Shown piece after piece: positions 28,673 to 36,894 of a DNA stretch of 64,000 nucleotides. Origin of the DNA: Verrucomicrobiota bacterium (GTDB lineage Bacteria > Verrucomicrobiota > Verrucomicrobiia > Limisphaerales > J093); contig JAKLFY010000002.1 in assembly GCA_022710935.1 (NCBI GenBank), forward strand, positions 1 through 64,000, written 5' to 3'. Made by a program: the position numbers and the translations under genes. The first letter of the stretch is position 1, and each line of letters begins with the position of its first letter. The notes beneath the pieces are model-generated. The model saw only the letters and a program-made list of their open reading frames with translations. It was not told where the DNA came from and searched no databases.

Positions 28673-29083
28673 TCAGGGGGCGTTCGCGGGAGTCACGTTC
28701 AGGACATCCAGACTCAAGTCCGAAGGATGCGGTTTGAGGGCCTCGAACGCCTTGCGTTGCTCGGGGGTCAATTCGCTCTCGACATCGGCCACGAGGCGCC
28801 AAATGACGTTGGTGCTGCGTTGGATGGTTTCGAGCCGGATCGCCTGGAGTTGGCGAACCGCGTTGTCCAGGTGGCTCTGGACCTTCGGGCGCTGTTCCGG
28901 GCTGGGCTGAATCAGGCGATCGAATTCGCGGCTGACATAGTCGTTCCAGTTCTCCGGGTCGTTCCGGGCATCGATTTGCTGTCGGGCGATGCGATGGCCG
29001 AGCACGGCCCCGGTGCCGGCGCTGACCGCCACGAGGGCGGCCAGGCTCAGGGCGATCTTCCACTGTTGCCGCCGATCGCTCAT
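28673..29083 (-). CDS. Membrane-anchored Spy/CpxP-like small protein
   Basis: 136 aa. The start is ATG at 29083, overlapping the previous stop as ATGA. One N-terminal membrane helix (ALSLAALVAVSAGTGAVLG) is followed by a helical periplasmic part containing LTPEQRKAFEAL, resembling the LTxxQ motif of Spy/CpxP-type stress chaperones. Family assignment is by motif only. It is the third gene of the ECF-sigma operon, so an envelope-stress role is plausible. Confidence 0.65.
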   Translation of the reverse strand: MSDRRQQWKIALSLAALVAVSAGTGAVLGHRIARQQIDARNDPENWNDYVSREFDRLIQPSPEQRPKVQSHLDNAVRQLQAIRLETIQRSTNVIWRLVADVESELTPEQRKAFEALKPHPSDLSLDVLNVTPANAP

Positions 29084-29370
29084 AAGACCCCCAAGAGTTG
29101 CGCCACGGTGTTTTCCACGCCCGGATTCATGAGAGAAGCCGGGGGCGCGCTGCTGTATTCCATCGCCCCAAGCACCACCAAGACGCCGCTCACGCCAATC
29201 AGTGACCGAACGCAAAACCGCATCCAGAGATCCTCGGCCGTGGCGTTCGCGGACGCCGCGCGGGCGGTGACGCGCCGCGCAAAACCGAAGGGGGCGTCGT
29301 CGGGCCGCTCGATGCGGCCGGCCCGCGCATGCCGGGTCAGTTCTCGCCAACGAGATTCGAACGTCTTCAT
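29080..29370 (-). CDS. Small membrane protein in ECF-sigma operon
   Basis: 96 aa with a basic cytoplasmic N-terminus (FESRWRELTRHARAGR) and one membrane helix (SLIGVSGVLVVLGAM), lying 4 bp after the sigma factor gene and overlapping the next gene by 4 bases. Its position and layout fit an anti-sigma factor or sensor partner, but no zinc-binding anti-sigma (HxxxCxxC) motif is present, so this is inference from context. Confidence 0.7.
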   Translation of the reverse strand: MKTFESRWRELTRHARAGRIERPDDAPFGFARRVTARAASANATAEDLWMRFCVRSLIGVSGVLVVLGAMEYSSAPPASLMNPGVENTVAQLLGVL

Positions 29371-29374
29371 GGAT

Positions 29375-29959
29375 TCATGGTTTCACCAGAGCCCCCGCCA
29401 GCTTGCGGAGGCGTCGGCGGGCGCGAAATGCCCGCACCTTCACCCCGGTCCGGCTCCATCCGGTCAGCCGGCTCACTTCGAGCACGCTCTTCTGTTCCAG
29501 ATCCAGGAGCCGGATCACAGACCGATCGGCTGGCGTCAACTGCCCGAGCAACCGCTCGACAACCTCGGCAGCGGCGGGGTCTGGCGCCTCGGGCGCCTGG
29601 ACCGACTCCGAGAGAAGGAACTCCACCCAGCCCCGCTGGTCTTCGCTCAAATCGCTCCAGCGCAGTTCGGGTCGACGGCGCTCGGCCCGCAGGAGGTCCT
29701 GACAGGTGCGAAGGCTCAGGCGGGCCACCCAGTGCTCGAACGGCACGCCGCGCCGCACCTGGTAGCGGTCCAGCCGCGCGAACAGCTTGAGGAACACTTC
29801 CTGGGCCACATCCTCCTCGCTCAGACGCATCGGCAAATGACCCCGCACAATGCGGATGACCAGCGGATAGAGCTGCTCGACCAACCCCTGCGCCGCGTCC
29901 GAGTCCCCCGCCCGGAGCCGGCGGAGATAGTCTTCCGCTCTCCATGCCTCGTCGGTCAT
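29375..29959 (-). CDS. ECF RNA polymerase sigma factor
   Basis: 194 aa with region 2 (VRGHLPMRLSEEDVAQEVFL and FEHWVARLSLRTCQDLL) and region 4 (LTPADRSVIRLLDLEQKS and VSRLTGWSRTGVKVRAFRAR) of the sigma-70 family. It redirects RNA polymerase to a small regulon. It is the first gene of a tight operon with a small membrane protein, a Spy-like protein and a pseudopilin-like protein, which suggests that the operon encodes both a switch and its target. No recognisable target promoter could be identified in the window. Confidence 0.92.
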   Translation of the reverse strand: MTDEAWRAEDYLRRLRAGDSDAAQGLVEQLYPLVIRIVRGHLPMRLSEEDVAQEVFLKLFARLDRYQVRRGVPFEHWVARLSLRTCQDLLRAERRRPELRWSDLSEDQRGWVEFLLSESVQAPEAPDPAAAEVVERLLGQLTPADRSVIRLLDLEQKSVLEVSRLTGWSRTGVKVRAFRARRRLRKLAGALVKP

Positions 29960-30055
29960 GCGTTGCCATTCACACTAGGATAACGCCGCCGCGTGCGCGC
30001 CGGTTACACGTCCAGTCCTTCCACCAACCACCCCGCCCAGCACTCCACCGTCCTT

Positions 30056-31450
30056 CTACTTGCCGATGCAGAACTGGCTGAAGACGACATCGAGGAGATC
30101 GTCGGTGGCCGTGGCGCCGACGATCTCGCCGACCGCATTGACTGCAATCCGCAGGTCCAGGGCCACGACATCGAGGGGCAGATCCTGCTGTAGCGCGTCC
30201 CTCGACCGCACGGCGCCCTCGCGCGCGCGCCGCAGCGCATCCTGGTGCCGGGCGTTGATGACCACATCGATCCCTTCGGGCCGACCATCGCCTGTCCAGA
30301 TCAGTTTCTTGAGCGTTTCCTTCAGGCTCTCGAACCCCGCGCCCGTCAGGCACGACACGGCGACAGTCGGAGTCGAGGCCGCCACGGCCGACGGCAGGTC
30401 CAGGCGCCGCGGGAGATCGGACTTGTTGAGAACCAGAATGCGTTTCCGGGTTTCGCAATCGTCGAGGAATCGGATGTCCTCGACCCCAAGCGGCTCGGAC
30501 CAGTCCAGGACGTGCAGCAACACCTCGGCACGGGCCGCGGTTTCGCGGCTGCGCCGGATGCCTTCCTGCTCGATGGCATCCTTCGCGTGGCGCAGCCCCG
30601 CCGTGTCAGTGAAAACCACCGGCAAGCCGCGGATGTTGGCGGTTTCTTCGATCGTGTCGCGGGTGGTTCCCGGGATGGGCGAGACGATGGCGCGATCGTG
30701 ACCGAGGAGCTGATTGAGGAGGCTGGACTTGCCGACATTCGGGCGGCCGACGATTCCGGCGCGCACGCCGCGGCGGAGGATCCTGCCCTCGTCAGCCGTC
30801 CGCAGCAGGGCATCCATGAGAGCCACACCGTCGTCCAACCGCACGCGCAATTGATCGCGCCGATCCGGGGCGATGTCTTCGTCCGCGAAATCGAGTTGGG
30901 CCTCGACATGCGCCAGGATGCCGAGCAGATCGTCGCGGAGGCGGCGGATGCGCTGGGAGAGCTTTCCGGCGAGCTGTTCCTGGGCCGCGCTCAGAGCCAG
31001 TTCGGTCTGCGCATGGATGAGATCGGCGACCGCCTCGGCCTGGGCGAGGTCGATGCGGCCATTCAGGAAGGCGCGCTTGGTGAACTCGCCCGGTTCCGCC
31101 AGACGCGCGCCGCCCGCCAGAACCGCCGCCAAAACCAGCCGCGCCGGGAGGGCCCCGCCATGACACGAGATTTCAACAGTATCCTCGCGCGTGTAGGTCC
31201 GCGGCGCCCGCAGCACGGTGAGAAGGACTTCGTCGGCCAGCCGTTCCTGATCGAGGATACGCCCGAAGTGGACGCTGTGACTTGGGGCATCGCTCGGCTT
31301 GGGCGAGGAGGGGCCCGCGGGGACAAAGCAGCGATCCGCCACTGCGAGGGCAGCAGGACCGGAGATCCGCACGACGGCAAGGCCGCCTTCCCCGAGCGGC
31401 GTCGAGATGGCGGCGATCGTATCGTCAGGCATGGGCGGAGGAGACTTCAC
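30056..31450 (-). CDS. mnmE: tRNA modification GTPase MnmE (TrmE)
   Basis: 464 aa; a start at 31432 (MPDDTIAAISTPLGEGG) fits the usual family N-terminus better than that at 31450. G-domain motifs are GRPNVGKSS (G1), DTAGLRHAKD (G3) and NKSD (G4), and the chain ends in the invariant CIGK. With MnmG it modifies the wobble uridine of tRNAs. It stands alone, 96 bp after the sigma gene start. Confidence 0.96.
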   Translation of the reverse strand: MKSPPPMPDDTIAAISTPLGEGGLAVVRISGPAALAVADRCFVPAGPSSPKPSDAPSHSVHFGRILDQERLADEVLLTVLRAPRTYTREDTVEISCHGGALPARLVLAAVLAGGARLAEPGEFTKRAFLNGRIDLAQAEAVADLIHAQTELALSAAQEQLAGKLSQRIRRLRDDLLGILAHVEAQLDFADEDIAPDRRDQLRVRLDDGVALMDALLRTADEGRILRRGVRAGIVGRPNVGKSSLLNQLLGHDRAIVSPIPGTTRDTIEETANIRGLPVVFTDTAGLRHAKDAIEQEGIRRSRETAARAEVLLHVLDWSEPLGVEDIRFLDDCETRKRILVLNKSDLPRRLDLPSAVAASTPTVAVSCLTGAGFESLKETLKKLIWTGDGRPEGIDVVINARHQDALRRAREGAVRSRDALQQDLPLDVVALDLRIAVNAVGEIVGATATDDLLDVVFSQFCIGK

Positions 31451-31669
31451 GTGGCGGAGGAATTAGCGCGATTAGCCCACCGGCGCCGAGCGAAGCGCGG
31501 GGCCGCCCCGCAACCGAGGCGAGACTGGAGATTGTGTTCGGCAGAGCCGTTCATACGGGCGCAGAGTAGCATGCCTCGATGTGGGCACGAGCGGGAACTT
31601 CGCGGCGACTTCGGGAGGGCCGAGCATCACGAGGCCGTGTCTGGGCGTGGGGCAGTCATCAATCCAGGG

Positions 31670-31702
31670 CAAAGAAGAAGGCCACGCCTGCCAAGCGTGG
31701 CC
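31670..31702 (-). terminator. Rho-independent terminator downstream of the 53-aa gene
   Basis: On the minus strand GGCCACGC (31702-31695) pairs perfectly with GCGTGGCC (31687-31680) across a 7-base loop and is followed by TTCTTCTTTG. It lies 40 bp after the stop of the small protein at 31742. The plus-strand side has only CTTTC, so termination is stronger for minus-strand transcripts. Confidence 0.7.
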
Positions 31703-31741
31703 CTTTCAAATCGGAACCAGCTATTGGATGAATGAAGTCAG

Positions 31742-31903
31742 TTAGGCTGTTTGTTCGGACCAATCGCCGAGTTTGATGTACTCCTTGACCTTACGTCGTT
31801 CGTACCGGTGTTTTTTCTGTTTACCCGGGCGGTCATCGACGTGAGGGAACGGATGTTTGGGGTTGCTGACCGCATTGGCGATGATGTCGTTTGACTTTGG
31901 CAT
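31742..31903 (-). CDS. Small basic protein (53 aa) of unknown function
   Basis: From ATG at 31903 the product begins MPKSNDIIANAVSNPKHPF and ends KVKEYIKLGDWSEQTA, rich in Lys, Arg and His with a HRYERRK stretch. A longer frame from 31999 exists but its extra part is Ser/Gly-rich with no sign of selection. A strong terminator follows. It has the look of a small conserved nucleic-acid- or ribosome-associated protein, but I do not recognise a family. It lies 154 bp downstream of prmA, the gap holding nothing else. Confidence 0.5.
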   Translation of the reverse strand: MPKSNDIIANAVSNPKHPFPHVDDRPGKQKKHRYERRKVKEYIKLGDWSEQTA

Positions 31904-32057
31904 AGTGCTGGACTGGATTGAACCTGAGGGAGGGGAGGAGTTCCCCCGGCGTTCCCACCATCCTGTGGTTTCGCCTTGTTTCGCCGACTGCATGGCCACT
32001 CAGGCTCCACGTGCACAGTGGTATCGACACGCGTCTGCCGATTTCGTTCAAGCGGCT

Positions 32058-32972
32058 TTACAGGGGCCTTTTTTCCCGGGCTCGAACGAACGCGCCGCAC
32101 TGCCACTCGCGTTCCACGCGCGTCGTTAACAACCTCAGCCCCAGGCGCTCGTACGCCTTGAAAACACCGCGAAACTCGACGGCCAAAATACCCGCCAAAA
32201 CAAGCCGTCCTCCGGGACGGACCCAGCGCGCAATCCGCTCGGCTTCAACCATCAAGAGGTCGGTCGTCAGATTCGCGCAAACGACATCAAACCGGACGCC
32301 CGGCTCGATCGGAGGACGCCGGAGGTCGCCCCGCAGAAACCGCGCCCGTGCGGCCACCTCGTTCGCGCGGGCATTGGCCCGGGCCGCCTTGATCGAGGCC
32401 GGATCGAAATCGAAGGCCACGATCGGTCCGTAGCCGAGTTTGGCGGCGGCAATGGCCAGGATGCCGGATCCCGTCCCGGCGTCCAGGAGCGATGGCGGAG
32501 GCGCCAGGTTGCGGCAGGCCACGATCTGTTCAAGACAGAATCGGGTTGTGGGGTGCTGGCCTGTTCCGAAACTCAGTCCGGGATCGAGGGTGACAACGGC
32601 CTGGGCGGCCTTGGGGCTTCGCCGGCTCCAGGACGGCTTGAGCAGAAGGGCCTCGCCGATCTCGATCGGACGAAAATGGCGTTTCCACGCGTTCACCCAG
32701 CTCTCGGTTCGAAGCCGCCGCAGCCGGAGCCGGCCGGGGCCGAGGTCGAGGCCCTCGGCGCGTAGAAGCGTCAGGCCGCGCAGCCAGGCTTTCTTCCTGG
32801 TGTCGGTCCACCGGTGTCTTCGATCCAGGTAGACGGTGACCTTTGTCGCCGGCCTCTCGAGGGCAGTGTAGAGGACGGGCGTCAAGCCCGACACCCGTTC
32901 GAGGAGCGCCGCCACGGCTTCCTCGGCCTCGACGGAGGTGACGACGGAAATCTCGGTTAAATCGGCTGCCAT
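32058..32972 (-). CDS. prmA: Ribosomal protein L11 methyltransferase PrmA
   Basis: 304 aa. The SAM site is LLDAGTGSGILAIAAAKLG, preceded by DPGLSFGTGQHPTTRFCLE, a PrmA signature, and followed by CANLTTDLL. The N-terminal alpha/beta recognition domain (VVTSVEAEEAVAALLE) is complete. It trimethylates ribosomal protein L11 in the cytoplasm. rph lies upstream in the same orientation after a 64-bp gap. Confidence 0.93.
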   Translation of the reverse strand: MAADLTEISVVTSVEAEEAVAALLERVSGLTPVLYTALERPATKVTVYLDRRHRWTDTRKKAWLRGLTLLRAEGLDLGPGRLRLRRLRTESWVNAWKRHFRPIEIGEALLLKPSWSRRSPKAAQAVVTLDPGLSFGTGQHPTTRFCLEQIVACRNLAPPPSLLDAGTGSGILAIAAAKLGYGPIVAFDFDPASIKAARANARANEVAARARFLRGDLRRPPIEPGVRFDVVCANLTTDLLMVEAERIARWVRPGGRLVLAGILAVEFRGVFKAYERLGLRLLTTRVEREWQCGAFVRAREKRPL

Positions 32973-33036
32973 GGAGATCGAGTTCGACGACTGAGCCCGG
33001 ATTCTCTGTAAGGCTTCGCGGAGTTATATATCCGGG

Positions 33037-33855
33037 CTATGCAGGCGGGGTCCCGAGGGCCGCATTCTGAGCGGCGATGATGCGGTCGATTCCCGCGCGC
33101 CCGAGAGCCAACAAAGCCTCGAGCTGCGGCTGGCTGAAGGTATTGCGCTCGCCGGTCCCCTGGACTTCAATGAACTCGCCCCGCCCGGTCATGACCAGGT
33201 TCATGTCCACCTCCGCCTTCGAGTCTTCCTCGTAATTCAGATCGAGCAGGACGCGTTGGTCGACGACGCCCAGGCTCACGGCGGCGACCGAATCGGCCAG
33301 TGGATTCGTGGTCAGCTTGCCATCGGCCAGGAGTTTCTGAACAGCCAGGTGCAGGGCCACGTAACTGCCCGTGATGGCAGCCGTGCGGGTGCCGCCGTCG
33401 GCCTGCAACACGTCGCAATCGATCCAGACGGTTCGCGGTCCCAGCCGGCCCAGTTCGACCGCCGCCCGCATGGCGCGCCCGATCAGTCTCTGGATCTCCT
33501 GCGAGCGTCCGTCGAGGCGGCCCTTGCTGATGTCGCGCGGTTTGCGGTCGAGCGTCGAGTAGGGCAGCATCGAGTACTCGGCGGTGATCCAGCCGCCGGG
33601 CACGCCCTGCTCCTTCATCCAGCGCGGGATCGTCTCATCGATCGTGACGCCGCAAATGACCCGCGTGTTGCCCCAGGAAACCAGAGTCGATCCCGTGGCA
33701 TAGGGCGCGATGCCGTTTTGGAAACTGATCGGACGCAGCTCGTCGTCGCGGCGTCCATCGCACCGCGGCGGTTGACCTCCCACTGGACCGCGGGTGGCAG
33801 GATTGTCGGTCTTTGGTTGCACTTCCACAACGGCGGACACTTGACAGAGCGACAT
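33037..33855 (-). CDS. rph: Ribonuclease PH
   Basis: 272 aa. Motifs DGRRDDELRPISF, GWITAEYSMLPYST, GRSQEIQRLIGRAMRA and CDVLQADGGTRTAAITGSYV are typical and the phosphate-binding core is intact. It trims tRNA 3' ends phosphorolytically. The protein has about 30 more N-terminal residues (VEVQPKTDNPATRGP) than the usual start at the DGRR motif. A palindromic repeat block (33865-33980) lies just upstream, so the start is uncertain. Confidence 0.95.
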   Translation of the reverse strand: MSLCQVSAVVEVQPKTDNPATRGPVGGQPPRCDGRRDDELRPISFQNGIAPYATGSTLVSWGNTRVICGVTIDETIPRWMKEQGVPGGWITAEYSMLPYSTLDRKPRDISKGRLDGRSQEIQRLIGRAMRAAVELGRLGPRTVWIDCDVLQADGGTRTAAITGSYVALHLAVQKLLADGKLTTNPLADSVAAVSLGVVDQRVLLDLNYEEDSKAEVDMNLVMTGRGEFIEVQGTGERNTFSQPQLEALLALGRAGIDRIIAAQNAALGTPPA

Positions 33856-33864
33856 ACGTGATGC

Positions 33865-33980
33865 AGCGCCGGGTCAGGGGACCCGGCCTGCAAGCCTGTA
33901 GGCCGCGTGCCCTCACGCGGCGCGAGGACGGACATCGGTGCATACAGGTCTGTAGGCCGCGTGCCCTCACGCGGCGGAAC
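33865..33980. repeat. Two-hairpin dispersed repeats upstream of rph
   Basis: Contains GCCGGGTCAGGGGACCCGGC (33866-33887 region) and two copies of GTAGGCCGCGTGCCCTCACG, matching the tandem array at 19161-19409 and the copies at 53930-54045. These units occupy the whole spacer between rph and the degenerate gene at 33999 and leave little room for a promoter for rph. Confidence 0.75.
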
Positions 33981-33998
33981 TACGGACGCTGTGTATAG

Positions 33999-34253
33999 TC
34001 AGGCCCGGGCGGGCAGGCAATGAGGAAACCGCAGGAAACCGCAGGCAATGTCAAAGAACCGGCAGCGGTTCGAACTGGTGAATTGACCGTTTCCCTCCGC
34101 GAGATTCAGCGGGATGGAAGTGGTGGCCCGGTCGAGTTGATCCGTCACGGAGAGCGACTTGGGCAGCCGCTGCAGAACTGGCTCCGACCAGGCGATGAAG
34201 GCCAAAGATGTCTGATCCACTTCCCGTTTCTCGTGATCGAATATGCGGCTCAT
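33999..34253 (-). pseudogene. Truncated four-helix-bundle protein (23S rRNA IVS-type family)
   Basis: The frame from ATG at 34253 begins MSRIFDHEKREVDQTSLAF and continues through DRATTSIPLNLAEGNGQF and RCRFFDIACG, the family's conserved core. In intact relatives the RCRFFDIA motif continues into ARGSALE and more helix; here the frame diverges to FLRFPHCLPARA and stops at 33999, so the C-terminal third is missing. The family is small helical proteins, many encoded in 23S rRNA intervening sequences. A CGATTA hexamer repeat lies directly upstream. Confidence 0.65.
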
Positions 34254-34255
34254 GT

Positions 34256-34288
34256 CGATTACGATTACGATTACGATTACGATTACGA
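34256..34288. repeat. Hexanucleotide microsatellite (CGATTA)5.5
   Basis: Five and a half perfect CGATTA units lie directly upstream of the start of the truncated four-helix-bundle gene. Simple repeats of this length are prone to slippage; their position at the gene start would change spacing to any promoter or ribosome site. Confidence 0.9.
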
Positions 34289-34330
34289 GAATGCCAGAGC
34301 GAAAACCGTCAGATGCGCCCAGCGCCCGGC

Positions 34331-34470
34331 GGTGCATCGGGTTGTTGTCGGTGTTCCGTCGCCCGGTGAGGGCACCGGGCCTACGCCGGATGGAGATTGC
34401 CGGTGCGGGCGGCGTGCCCCCACGCGGCGCATGCTCGATTCCCGCCGACAGCCTCCAGATGCACTGAGCG
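34331..34470. repeat. Dispersed repeat between the truncated gene and the SUMT-HemD gene
   Basis: The unit at 34331-34405 has core GTCGCCCGGTGAGGGCAC and matches units at 27264-27336 and 53851-53925. It is followed by GCGGCGTGCCCCCACGCGGC and by CCAGATGCACTGA, which is close to CCAGATACACTGA at 54068-54080. Thus two spacers 20 kb apart share the same order of repeat units. Confidence 0.7.
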
Positions 34471-34519
34471 CGCGGCGAGGTCTGGATATTGCGGGCGACG
34501 GGGTTTATGCTCGCCGCCG

Positions 34520-35755
34520 ATGAAGGCAAAGGGCATGGTGTACCTTGTGGGCGCGGGACCCGGCGATCCGCAACTGCTGACCCTGCGGGGCGCAGCGTTG
34601 TTGCGTCGCGCGGATGTTGTGGTTTATGACGGGCTGGTGAGCCCCGATTTGCTCAGGCTGGCGCCGCCGGCCGCCGAGCGCATCGAGCGCACCGAGGAGC
34701 GATTCCCGGACCTGGCCGCGCTGGGGGCGCTGCTGGCGGCACGGGCCGGCGGCGGCCAGTGCGTGGTCCGGCTTCAGGGAGGCGATCCGCGCGTGTCGGG
34801 CCAAGGCGGCGCGGAGGCGCAGGGGCTGGCGGCCGCGGGGGTTCCATTCCAGGTTGTGCCGGGGGTTGCTTCGATCGCATCGGCGCTCGACGGGTCGGGC
34901 GCATGGGTGTCCGAGGAGCCGGCGCCGAAGACGCCGAACAGGCGGGAAGAGATGCCGCTTTTGGGCCAGCGTGTGGTGGTGACACGCGCGCGCAAGCAGG
35001 CGTTCGAATTCGTGCAACTCCTTCAGGAACGGGGCGCGCACGTGCTCGAAGTGCCGTGCATTCGGATCGTGCCGCCAAAGGAACGGGAGCCGTTGATCGA
35101 GGCGATCGCCGGGCTGGGCTGCTATGATTGGCTGATTTTCACCAGCGCCAACGGAGTCACGGCTTTCTTCGATCACTTCTTCATGGCGTTTGACGATCTG
35201 CGCGATCTCGGGGCGGTGCGTTTGGCGGCAGTCGGCCCGGCCACGGCTGCCCGGCTGAAGGAGCTGCACCTCAAGGTCGATCTGATGCCCAAGGAGTACA
35301 TCGCATCGAAGATCGCCAAGGCGCTGTCCAAGGAGCAGAGTCTCGAGAACATACGCATGCTCCTGCTGCGCGCCGAGGCTGCCAACGCCGATCTGCCCAG
35401 GCTGCTCGAAGACATGGGGGCAATCGTGGATGACGTGGCCTGCTACGGCACGGCGTGGGAGACCGAGGATGCGGCGGGGCATGGGGCGCTTCTGGCCGAG
35501 ACCGGAGCGGATTGGATCACGTTCACCAGCGGCTCGACAGTCGAGAGCTTCAATGCCCGTTTCGATCTGCCGGGGCTGATGCGCCGGTTTCCGAAGCTGC
35601 GCCTGGCGACGATCGGTCCCGAGACCAGCAAAGCCCTCGAAGCGCTGTCGCTGCATCCCAGCATCGAGGCCAGGACGCACACGATCGAGGGTCTGACATC
35701 CGCCCTGGAGAGGGCCAGGCAACCCGATGCGCCGGGGCGCGCGGATGAAGGTTAA
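34520..35755 (+). CDS. Truncated SUMT fused to uroporphyrinogen-III synthase (HemD)
   Basis: 411 aa from ATG at 34520. Residues 1 to about 120 match the start of uroporphyrinogen-III C-methyltransferase: GMVYLVGAGPGDPQLLTLRG, VVRLQGGDPRVSGQGG and FQVVPGVASIASAL. The rest of SUMT, about half of a roughly 240-residue domain, is missing: the chain goes straight through a Pro/Glu linker into a complete HemD (LLGQRVVVTRARKQA, LIFTSANGVTAFFD, WITFTSGSTVESF). HemD closes hydroxymethylbilane to uroporphyrinogen III. The SUMT part has also lost the usual His and Gln around residue 50 (here TEERFPDLAALG), so it is probably inactive. HemD activity looks retained. Confidence 0.8.
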   Translation: MKAKGMVYLVGAGPGDPQLLTLRGAALLRRADVVVYDGLVSPDLLRLAPPAAERIERTEERFPDLAALGALLAARAGGGQCVVRLQGGDPRVSGQGGAEAQGLAAAGVPFQVVPGVASIASALDGSGAWVSEEPAPKTPNRREEMPLLGQRVVVTRARKQAFEFVQLLQERGAHVLEVPCIRIVPPKEREPLIEAIAGLGCYDWLIFTSANGVTAFFDHFFMAFDDLRDLGAVRLAAVGPATAARLKELHLKVDLMPKEYIASKIAKALSKEQSLENIRMLLLRAEAANADLPRLLEDMGAIVDDVACYGTAWETEDAAGHGALLAETGADWITFTSGSTVESFNARFDLPGLMRRFPKLRLATIGPETSKALEALSLHPSIEARTHTIEGLTSALERARQPDAPGRADEG

Positions 35756-35813
35756 TAATCTTGACCGGCGAGGCATGTGGCCACTAATGTCCGCGGCGTG
35801 TTAGGCAGCTTTC

Positions 35814-36839
35814 ATGTTCGCGCAACTTAAAGGCCTGTTCTCCAACGATATTGGCATCGATCTCGGGACGGCGAATTCGCTCGTCTACGTCCGGGATCGG
35901 GGGATCGTGCTTCGCGAGCCGTCGGTTGTGGCAATCCAGGCTGGCACCAACAACGTGCTGGCCGTGGGCGAGGAGGCCAAGCGCATGCTCGGCAGGACCC
36001 CGGGCAACATCATCGCCATTCGGCCGATGAAGGATGGAGTGATTGCGGATTTCGATGTCACCGGGGCGATGCTCCGGCACTTCATTCAGCGGGTGCACCA
36101 TCGGAAACTGATCGCGCCGCGTGTTGTGGTGGCCGTTCCATCGGGCATCACAGAGGTCGAGAAGCGGGCGGTCAAGGACTCGGTGACCCACGCCGGGGCG
36201 CGGGAGGTGTATTTGATTGAGCAGCCGATGGCCTCGGCCATCGGCGTCGGCCTGCCCGTGCATGAACCCGCGGGCAATATGATTGTCGACATCGGCGGCG
36301 GCACGTGCGAGATGGCCATCATCTCCCTGGCCGGCATCGTGTTCAGCCGCAGTCTGCGCGTGGGGGGCGACGAGTTTGACGAGACGATCGTCGCGCACAT
36401 GAAGCGTGCCCACAACTTAATGATTGGCGAACGTACGGCAGAGGAAATCAAGATTCGAGTCGGATCGGCTTATCCTCTGGAGCAGGAATTGACCATGGAC
36501 GTGAAGGGACGCGACCTGAGCACGGGTCTGCCCAAGACAATCACGGTGCGCTCCGAGGAAATACGGGAAGCCCTGAAGGAACCTCTTTCCAGCATTTTGG
36601 AGGCCATTCGCATCACCTTGGAACGGTGCCCGCCCGAGTTGGCGGCGGACCTCGTCGATCGAGGCGTCGTCATGGCAGGCGGCGGGGCGCTCCTGCGAGG
36701 CGTGGATCGTCTGGTGGCCGAAGAGACATATCTTCCGGTCCACATTGCGGACGATCCGCTCACGGCGGTTGCCGAGGGGACCGGACGGGTCCTGCAAGAG
36801 CTCCAATTCCTGAAGCGCGTTGCTTCTTCCTCCACCTAA
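35814..36839 (+). CDS. mreB: Rod shape-determining actin MreB
   Basis: 341 aa with actin-fold motifs IGIDLGTANSLVYV (phosphate 1), MIVDIGGGTCEMAII (phosphate 2) and VMAGGGALLRGVDRL (adenosine). It forms membrane-associated filaments that direct peptidoglycan insertion. It starts the mreBCD-mrdA-rodA run, 58 bp after the SUMT-HemD gene and in the same orientation. Confidence 0.97.
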   Translation: MFAQLKGLFSNDIGIDLGTANSLVYVRDRGIVLREPSVVAIQAGTNNVLAVGEEAKRMLGRTPGNIIAIRPMKDGVIADFDVTGAMLRHFIQRVHHRKLIAPRVVVAVPSGITEVEKRAVKDSVTHAGAREVYLIEQPMASAIGVGLPVHEPAGNMIVDIGGGTCEMAIISLAGIVFSRSLRVGGDEFDETIVAHMKRAHNLMIGERTAEEIKIRVGSAYPLEQELTMDVKGRDLSTGLPKTITVRSEEIREALKEPLSSILEAIRITLERCPPELAADLVDRGVVMAGGGALLRGVDRLVAEETYLPVHIADDPLTAVAEGTGRVLQELQFLKRVASSST

Positions 36840-36894
36840 GGCGGTCCGCACGAGGACCGCGCGTTCGCCCCGCACAGCAGTTACGGGGTAACGA

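Noticed and set aside
34073-34200. Possible tRNA-like GTTCGAA segment
   Set aside because: The flanking bases cannot form an acceptor stem or anticodon arm, and the segment lies in the four-helix-bundle remnant.
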